From NCBI GenBank assembly GCA_032718565.1, contig JAVGVS010000024.1, forward strand, positions 330,952-394,951: a stretch of DNA of 64,000 nucleotides, written 5' to 3'. The notes under the pieces were generated by a model, which saw only the letters and a list, made by a program, of their open reading frames with translations, had not been told where the DNA came from and did not search any database. The position numbers and the translations under genes were made by a program. The stretch is from Distichodus sexfasciatus. Taxonomy: Eukaryota > Chordata > Actinopteri > Characiformes > Distichodontidae. The stretch's first letter is position 1. Every line of letters begins with the position of its first letter. Positions 55,706 to 64,000 of the stretch are shown one piece after another.

Positions 55706-56650
55706 TAAAATCACTCATTTCAAAATCATCAGTTATTTTATGCACATCAACAGCAAGCTGCCGCGTTCTTCTTATGATATTAAATACCTATCTTCGATGA
55801 TATCTTGTCGCTGCTTCTTACACTCCCGTCTCGCTCCACTGCCGCACTTTTTGACTCCCGTTGACTACCTGTTTGCCTCGTCAGCGGCTCCACACGTCTC
55901 CCGTTACACTCGCCTGCTAATCAGTCTCGGATACGGCCTCGCAGATGAACGTCACGCTGAGCAGTGCTTAAAAGCCGAACCCCCTCCTGTTGACGGTGGC
56001 GACGACGTCCGTGTTAACAGCTGTCAAACGTCGAGGCTCAACATCAGGCCTCAAATCCGAGGGGCTTCTTTTTCACCCCCTTCGAGACTTAACAAATTTC
56101 GCCTGTTGTTTTTCGAGTCTTGGTCAGTTTCCGCAAAGCCGAAACAAGTCAACAACGGGCACCGTAATGACCCCTTCGAGAGCGTCGACAAAAATCTCTC
56201 TTTTTTTCCTAGATGAGGCTTCCTACGCAGGCAGGCCGAGACCTTTGTCCGTGTCCAGCTGGGAGTGTGAAAAACCCGCCAACCTGGCCAATCTTTTCCC
56301 TGCCGGGAGAAGGAAGATCATTCCCTTCCTGGAACAAAGACTATCTGTACCCCCTCGCTGTGTCCAGCCCCGAACCTGTAAAGCTCCCTAATTGCTTCTC
56401 GCAGAAATGTCCACACCTCGGCTATGACCAAAGATGGCTGAGCCCCGGGTGAGCGGTGTCACAACCTTGCCGGCTTCTTCTCCAACTTAACAGCCTGGAG
56501 AAAAGAAAGCTGGGAGGCTGGAAAATAAGCAAACCCTGAGAGATGAAAACACGAAATCGGTGGAAACATCTCCACGGACCCGACTAACAAGCAGCCCTGT
56601 TTTTGTTTTTATTTTTTATTTATGTTTGTTGTCCATTTCTTAAAGTCTAA
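55706..56650. other. Unique GC-rich segment with overlapping long frames
   Basis: Frames of 179 (55677-56216), 133 and 79 codons overlap in different phases. A splice-acceptor-like ctttttttcctag precedes 56213. None has a recognised domain, and the first begins inside the SINE tail. Best read as GC-rich noncoding DNA, possibly regulatory. Confidence 0.35.
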
Positions 56651-58130
56651 TTAGTTTGCACCAGGATCGTGAGATCATGCAACAACACTGAAACCACATT
56701 TGTGTATTAGGGCGAGCTTATTACAATGTTATTATTATGTAACAACCTGGTTATAAATGCTTAAAAAATCAGAAAAATATGTATTAAGACGGACAAAATG
56801 TTAAATATGAACAAACTAACATACTAAAATAATGGTCCTTATGCACAACATCACTTCCGTGTTTGTTAAACGGGTGACTTCTCTTCCGGCGTGACGTCAC
56901 TATTTGGAATAGTAACTTAGCGGGAAACCTCTCTGTCTGCGGTTACTTTTTACACAAATATTTTCAACAAATGAATGAATGAATATGTGCCTTTTTTGAG
57001 TAAAATTATGTAGGAAAAAATATTGAGACATGTCTTATATAGACTTTTGGTCTATAATTCATTTTGGACATAAATTTTGAATCATATCTTAATATATTAA
57101 TAATAGTAATTAGGACTATTAATTAGTAATTATTTGAATAATTAATAATTAAATATGACTACACTTACTATTTATTATCTTGCTTGTTGATCTATTTAGT
57201 AATTAATCCATATGTCTGTTTGTCAAGTGTTTAATAAAGGACTTTTATTTTGATATATATTGTGTGATGTGCTCAATTTTATTTTATTTTTCATCCTTTT
57301 TTAATTAATTCATTTATTTATTTATTTATTCATACATTTTGCTTATTTATGAATAGCTACGCTAAACCCAAACGCGGGAGAGTGGCTTTATTGCTGGCGT
57401 TATGACCCGGATGGAATCCCTAATTGGCAGATGAAGAATTTAAGGCTTTACGCTGGCAGACGATGGGACTTAATGACACGCTCTCGTTTATGAGTTACGT
57501 TCCTCAAATGGTGGCGCACGAGCTCCGTTTAATAGCCTATTAAACTCGAGCGCCGCACATCACTCACGTTCTAAAGCAGGCTTCCTGCCGAGATGCGGGC
57601 GCTTCGTAATACTTGAAAGCGTTTTAAAAAGGCCTTCGGAAATCCCTGCCGGATTAAAAGAGGCTGGGCCTAGTCGCTACAGGACCTGACTGAGAGCAGA
57701 GCTGACTGAGTTTTGGTTTCAAGCAGCGCAAATTCTGTGGCTGCGGCTCATCGCTCCATCAGTACAGCACACGTTTTTGGAAGCTGGAGGAGGAAAAAGG
57801 AAAAAGAAAACGAATTGTGATTATGGTTGACTGGGTTGTGACCTGTTTGTGAGTCGTTTTTCCCCTTCTTCAGTTCATTTTTTCTCTCCAAACTGAGATA
57901 TTTTTCATCCGTTAATGTCACGTCTCCCCCTGGTGGATGGAATTGGAATGACTCTTCATAGTAATGCCACTAATAAGGGTTCTTAAACCAAACGGCCGAT
58001 TGTTGTTTCTCAGAAATAGAGATACGATGAGTCACTTGACGTCAGAGTTCGAGAAACGTGTCGGCTGTGTGTTTGTGCTGCATGATGTTGTCATGTTGGC
58101 CTAATGAACCTGAAGTATTACGAGGGGTTT
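56651..58130. other. Intergenic; AT-rich then unique
   Basis: 57060-57345 is AT-rich with taattaataattaaat and a ttatttatttatttattc run. 57355-57720 is repeat-free, GC-mixed (cgagctccgtttaatagcct, ttaaactcgagcgccgcac) and could be regulatory. No gene. Confidence 0.35.
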
Positions 58131-58135
58131 TATTT

Positions 58136-59085
<950 letters not shown>

Positions 59086-59590
59086 CTGGCACAATAAAGA
59101 GCCAGCACTCAGCATTAAGCACTAGAAATGTTCCATCCATTTAATGCTGCCTCTGGGGAAGAAATCTTTATGGAAGAAGCAGAGACAGTGTCAGCTTTCT
59201 GTCCTCATGTCATTTATTCATTTTTAATAGACTAATGTATGTCCCTACGTCTCAGAGACATGCAGAATGACTGATTATAAGAGGTGTAATGATATGTTGA
59301 CCTACATTGAGACTTCAGTTCATGGATCAACGAGCATTGGTCTAAAATAAAAATACTTTTCAAACATCATACATAGTGTAACGTCTCTTTATATAGACCA
59401 AGGTCTATTTTATTAAAATTGATTATATTTTTCATTTTAATGTCTGTTTGAGGTGAGAAATAAAAACGTCAAATGATATTTGAGTTTATGATTTGACATG
59501 GTGTCAGTCAGCATATGATATTTTCTTATATTGATCACCTGTATTGAATCAAATCAAAAACATATAAAAGCAGATGTTGTGATAGTTCAC
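59086..59590. other. Intergenic, no gene seen
   Basis: AT-rich unique sequence. Confidence 0.35.
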
Positions 59591-59593
59591 ATT

Positions 59594-59810
59594 TAAGTGA
59601 TTGTTATTGTGAACACACCACAGCACAGCACACAGAAAAGTGACCTCTGCATTTGACCCATCCATGAAGGAGATTTTTTTGGGCAGCACCTCAAAAGCAC
59701 CACTGAGGTACTCAAGAGTACCTCAGTGGTGCATTTACCGGTCCGGGACCTGAACCAGCAAACTTGCGATCCCTTGCAACTCCCTAATGATTACTTTACC
59801 AACTGCTGGA
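59594..59810 (-). mobile_element. tRNA-derived SINE with internal inverted duplication (copy I)
   Basis: Reverse complement shows gttggtaaagtaatcattag, caggtcccggaccggtaaat and tgcagaggtcac plus the tail. The ggtactc/gagtacc part is present twice in opposite orientation (59697-59732), forming a perfect 17-bp inverted repeat with a 2-bp spacer. Confidence 0.85.
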
Positions 59811-59971
59811 AACAGAATCGTTTTGCATAAAATATTGTGGAAAGTTCAAATCCATCTCTGATTTTGACCATAAAACTAACATCACAGAAAACAAATGCAA
59901 AGCCCAAAAAATGTAATTTACGTCTAAGATGGTCCTAAAGTTCTAGTTCAACCTCAAATACAAAAAGCACT

Positions 59972-60114
59972 GGGGCAGCTGGTAGTGTAGCAGTTAGAGA
60001 GTTCACCCCGTGATCAGAGGGTTAGTGAATCAAGTCCCGAACCGGTAAAGGTACCACTGAAGTACTTAGAGTTCTTCTGAGCTGTGGTGTGTTAACAATG
60101 ACAAATAATCACTA
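59972..60114 (+). mobile_element. tRNA-derived SINE, internally deleted (copy J)
   Basis: ggggcagctggtagtgtagc, gttcaccccgtgatcagagg, cgaaccggtaaaggtaccac, then a jump to tgaca aataatcacta. Head-to-head with copy I. Confidence 0.85.
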
Positions 60115-60690
60115 AAATTATATTCATAAACAAATGTGGGCATCAAAATATAATTGAAATATTTGTTTGTTGATTCATAAAACCTCATTTTTTGCAATTA
60201 TAACATCACCCAACCAATCTTCACCAACAACACCCAGCATCAAAAACAAATCCTTCGGGAAACATCAGTAACGTTTGCCGCCGGCAAAACAAGTGATCAT
60301 AAAGTTTGAGTTTGTGTTGTTTGTCCTTGAAGAGTCATTGTGAGCAGTAACTCTTTTCAAGTACTGCACTTTGATCTAGAACCGGGGAAGCAGGAGAAAT
60401 AACGGAAAGAAAACAATGTGTGTGTCTAAAATGTCAGTGAAAGCTTTGCCCACCATTTTAATTAGTTCCTGATTTCTTTTCGTTCCTCCTTTCTCCTTTT
60501 TGGAGTCTTTTATCAGGACTGATACTACATGAAAAGCAAGCAAACAACTCAGTCAAAGAGAATGTTACGATCGTAGGATGTCGACTCAACTTTTATCTTT
60601 GCATCCAAATATCATATGAATCCATATGTTGCATAACATTTTTGATATTAACAATATCCATATTTTGATGCATCATTACTACCGTATCTT
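60115..60690. other. Intergenic, no gene seen
   Basis: Unique sequence without frames of note. Confidence 0.35.
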
Positions 60691-60696
60691 ACAAAA

Positions 60697-61735
60697 GAGT
60701 GGATGGGTTGATGAACGGATGGATGGAAGAGTGGATGAACAGATGGATGGATGGACGAGTGGATGAACAGATGGATGGATGAATGAATGAGTGGGTGAAC
60801 AGATGGATGGATGGATGGATGAGTGGATGAACAGATGGATGGATGGACGAGTGGATGAACAGATGGATGGATGAATGGATGAGTGGGTGAACAGATGGAT
60901 CGATGGATGGATGAGTGGGTGAACAGATGGATGGATGGGTGGATGAGTGGGTGAACAGATGGATGGATGGATGATGGATGGATGGGTGGATGAGTGGGTG
61001 AACAGATGGATGTATGGATGGATGACTGGATGAATAGATGGATGGATGGATGGATGGATAGATGAGTGGGTGAACAGATGGATGGATGGATGATTGCATG
61101 AACAGATGGATGGATGGATGAGTGAGTGAACAGATGGATGTATGGATAGATGAGTGGGTGAATAGATAGATGGATGGATGGATGGATGGATGGATGGGTG
61201 AGTGAGGGGACTGGGAGAATAGGTGGATGGATGAATGAGTGGGATTGGTTTTATGGATTGGTGGTTATGTGGTTGGGTGGAAAGGTGGATGGGTTGATGA
61301 ATGGATGGATGGCTGGATGGATGAGTGGGTGAACAGATGGATGGATGTGTGGATGAATGGATGAGTGAGTGAGTGGATTGGGAGAATAGGTGAATGGATG
61401 AATGAGTGGGATTGGTTTGTGGATAGGTGGATGGGTTGATGAATGAATGAATGAATGAATGAATGAATGAATGAATTAATGTATGAATGAATGAATGAAT
61501 GAATGAATGAATGGATGGATAGGTAGAAAAATGGATCGATAGAAGGATGGATGGATGGGTGGATGGATGGATGAGTGGGTGGATTGATGGATGAATGAAT
61601 GGATGAATGGACAAATAAATGGATGGATGGATGGATGGGAGGACAGATGGTTGGATGGGTTGACGAATGGCTGGGTGGATGTATGAATGGATGGATGTAT
61701 GGTCGGATAGATGGATGAGTGGATGGATGGGTATG
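60697..61735. repeat. GGAT minisatellite with 28/32-bp higher-order unit
   Basis: About 1 kb of (ggat)n in which gaacag marks a larger unit; its spacing from 60737 to 60953 is 28 or 32 bp. A (gaat)n patch lies at 61440-61510. The 369-codon minus frame (HPSIHPS-type) is a translation of this repeat, not a gene. Confidence 0.95.
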
Positions 61736-63430
61736 TGGATAGATTCACACTTCTGCATATTGAGACATTTGACTGAGATGGCATTCAAGGTGCATATTGT
61801 TGATTTACAGCTGTATGCGCTCTGAGAGTAAAAGTGAAACAGTATTTATAGCTTTCAGAAAGTTCTTTTGTCTCTCTTCAAGCTGCTAAATGTCAAGGCT
61901 AGAGAGTGCATAGTCTATTTTAGATATTGCAACCTGGTTGTGGGCGAAATGAAAACTACTTACGCAGTTTCCCGATTATTCTGCCATCCACCAGTGTTGT
62001 CATATCAGAGATTAATTCTTAGACTTTTACACATATTCTCTTGTGGGCATGTTTTACAGGAACACCGGCACATCCAGACATTTCGGCTTCAAATTGAGAA
62101 TTTTTAAACACTTACTCCATGTCCACACAAAGAATGATCACACTTTTATTGGAACAAAGCCATGTTTGTCAATGACGAGACAAACCTGGGACAATCAAAA
62201 ATAATTCCCGAGGCTCCTCACGAGGCCGAGAGTGGTAGAACACTGTCATCAATAGCAGTACATCAATATTAAATTAACTTCTGCTGTGTTATAGTGATCT
62301 CGGTCATGTTGAATGCTTGGGTGGGGAGCATTTGTTCAATTCCGCCTCCTTCCTGCGATAAGCAAGGCGGCTTATTTTGTCTCGCATTAGTCAGAGACAA
62401 AACTCGCTCGGGACGTCGAACTGGAGACTGCTGACGTGCGTAAGTAAAATTAGGAAATGATCTTGCGTGGGCTTATCGCTGTGTACACACACACATGCAC
62501 AAGTACACAAATAGTCTATGCCTCCCTCTGAGATGCAACCTGATGCACCTGAAAAAATCCAACAAGAAAGAAAAATGAGAAGGGATGTTTAATTTGACCG
62601 GTCTTGGCCCGGGTTCAAAATAATTAGTCTGCGCTCTAATGTGTAATGTACTCATTTTATACGGTAATGTGTTTGAGATTATAACCATCATTTTTTTTTG
62701 CTTGACACCAGGGCTAATGAGCTAATGTACACAATAAAAGGCATTTACGAGCTAATTTGATGACCGTGATCTGTAAGTGAACGCTATATAGAATTCCATC
62801 TATACGTCAAACCTAAAAACTCATTTGTGATACTTTTTCCTACTATTAAAGCCAATGTTTTAATTTGCATGTCGTTATGACTGAAGTGCGTGTGATTATG
62901 AGTAATAACGTGAAATTAACATAAAAAGAAATCTCTAGCCACAGCTCACTTGTTTTAAGTAATCTGATCATACATAATTCCCTGTGCCGGCATCTCACTT
63001 GCCGAATATGACGAACTGTGATCAAATTACATGTTTTAGTCACAGTCTTTGTACTTCTTGAACATGTGTGCTTCTCACACTCTTAAAACTGAAGCGTGAT
63101 TCAGGTTTACATCACAATTTCTAACAGCACTGTTGTTGAACTTCTCTTGGATAAGCGCTGCTTTCGGAGGCTGTTTGCTCATGCCAGGCTTGTCCTCCAT
63201 CATTATCCCTTGATTAGCGAGATATTATTTTCAATTTCTTATTTAGTTTGATTGCTAATTGCGTCTCTCGCTGTGTGTTCGGGAAGTGGTTGTCGAGTGG
63301 TCTCGCAGGCCTGCGGCGGTGGCTATTCTCTGCGTGACCTTATTAAGCTCCGCAAAACTACTGCAATAAACATCGAGCCCTACAGGGAAAAGCTTGACCC
63401 GGCAGGTTAGTTTTATTCGGTTCTATTCAC
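61736..63430. other. Unique segment, candidate regulatory DNA
   Basis: Few repeats (short ca run at 62486-62496). 62620-62770 carries gctaatgagctaatgtac and gagctaatttgatg; 63140-63400 has gctaattgcgtctctcgctg and a GC island cctgcggcggtggc. No frame with a domain. Confidence 0.35.
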
Positions 63431-63432
63431 AT

Positions 63433-63895
63433 TTACCTCTAGTTTAGTCTGGTCCCAAAGAACACATTTTAGTCTAGTTTAGGCTGGTTCCAAAGAACAC
63501 ATTTTAATCTAGTTTAGACTGGTTCCAAAGAACACATTTTTGTTTAGTTTAGACTAGTTCCAAACAACATATTTTTGTTTAGTTTAGACTGGTTCCAAAG
63601 AACACATTTTCGTTTAGTTTAGACTGGTTCCAAAGAACACATTTTTGTTTAGTTTAGACTGGTTCCAAAGAACACATTTTTGTTTAGTTTAGACTAATTC
63701 CAAACAACATATTTTCGTTTAGTTTAGACTGATTCCAAAGAACACACTTTAGTCTAGTTTAGACTGGTTTCAAAGAAAACATTTTTGTCTAGACTGGTTC
63801 GAAAGAACACATTTTAATATAGTTTAGACTGTTTCCAAAGAACACATTTTTGTCTAGTTTAGACTGGTTCCAAATGAAACAACACATTTTAGTTT
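63433..63895 (+). repeat. 35-bp minisatellite, 13 copies
   Basis: Consensus gtttagtttagactggttcc plus aaagaacacattttt; copies differ by a few substitutions and small indels (e.g. ccaaacaacat variants at 63555 and 63695). Most units hold ttccaaagaa, a TTC-N4-GAA inverted half-site. Confidence 0.95.
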
Positions 63896-63984
63896 AGCTT
63901 ATATTAATAGCTAATTTACTGTTTTATCAATTGTTTCTGTACACCATGACCCAGACATAGTGGACTGTAGCAATGGCATGCCAA

Positions 63985-64000
63985 TCAATAATAATAATAA
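63985..64000. repeat. (AAT)n microsatellite at window edge
   Basis: caataataataataa, cut by the window end. Confidence 0.85.

Noticed and set aside
55677..56216. 179-codon frame as a possible gene
   Set aside because: It begins within a SINE tail, and GC-rich sequence there keeps three frames open at once.
56195..56452. Exon following a ctttttttcctag acceptor-like site
   Set aside because: Neither open phase resembles a known protein and no donor or neighbouring exon could be identified.
60679..61788. 369-codon minus-strand frame
   Set aside because: It is a translation of the GGAT minisatellite; residues cycle H-P-S-I.
63433..63895. CRISPR-like array
   Set aside because: Units are contiguous 35-bp repeats without unique spacers, and the genome is vertebrate.

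Overview
This 64-kb window looks like a gene-free stretch of a teleost fish genome, most likely an otophysan-type genome, although the order cannot be fixed from sequence alone. The teleost call rests on the repeats: a tRNA-derived SINE present in about ten copies, Tc1-like elements, Tol2-type and other hAT termini, PIF/Harbinger MITEs with TTA target sites, many palindromic MITEs, and very abundant microsatellites. Base composition is AT-rich and there is no bacterial-style gene packing. The only protein-coding relics I can defend are broken Tc1-family transposase fragments (27.0-27.6, 34.9-35.4 and 39.6-39.8 kb). I found no host exon, RNA gene, CRISPR array or operon. The longest open frames are translations of GGAT/GATA microsatellites.

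Layout. 0-16 kb: MITE and hAT remnants, including a hAT nested in a MITE with a perfect 8-bp target duplication (4145-4651), a SINE split by a 285-bp insertion (9606-10145), a large palindromic MITE (6563-6765) and a dispersed 'gtctcggtct' family, mixed with unique, moderately GC-rich segments. 16-21 kb: a broad field of decayed TGAA minisatellite, interrupted by a 650-bp inverted-terminal-repeat element (16837-17486) and by a SINE head/22-bp array/SINE tail composite (18562-19098). 21-25.2 kb: mostly unique sequence. 25.3-25.8 kb: an AT-rich near-perfect palindrome of about 256 bp. 27-42 kb: Tc1, SINE and MITE insertions between unique segments. 43-56 kb: two Harbinger-like MITEs, a very old tandem repeat of roughly 130-bp units (47.64-49.26 kb) broken up by two SINEs, and several unique segments. 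58.1-59.1 and 60.7-61.7 kb: compound GATA/GGAT/GA/TC microsatellites with higher-order structure. 63.4-63.9 kb: a 13-copy 35-bp minisatellite.

The genes do not work together in any system here because no intact gene is visible. The plausible functional content is cis-regulatory: non-repetitive blocks rich in TAAT-core motifs, of the kind found in gene deserts around developmental regulators. That reading is inference and needs cross-species alignment. I found no convincing new biological system. The most notable observations are the decayed 130-bp tandem array, the two long palindromes, the Tc1 inverted-duplication element, the repeated association of the 22-bp array with a SINE tail, and the 35-bp array carrying TTC-N4-GAA in most units.
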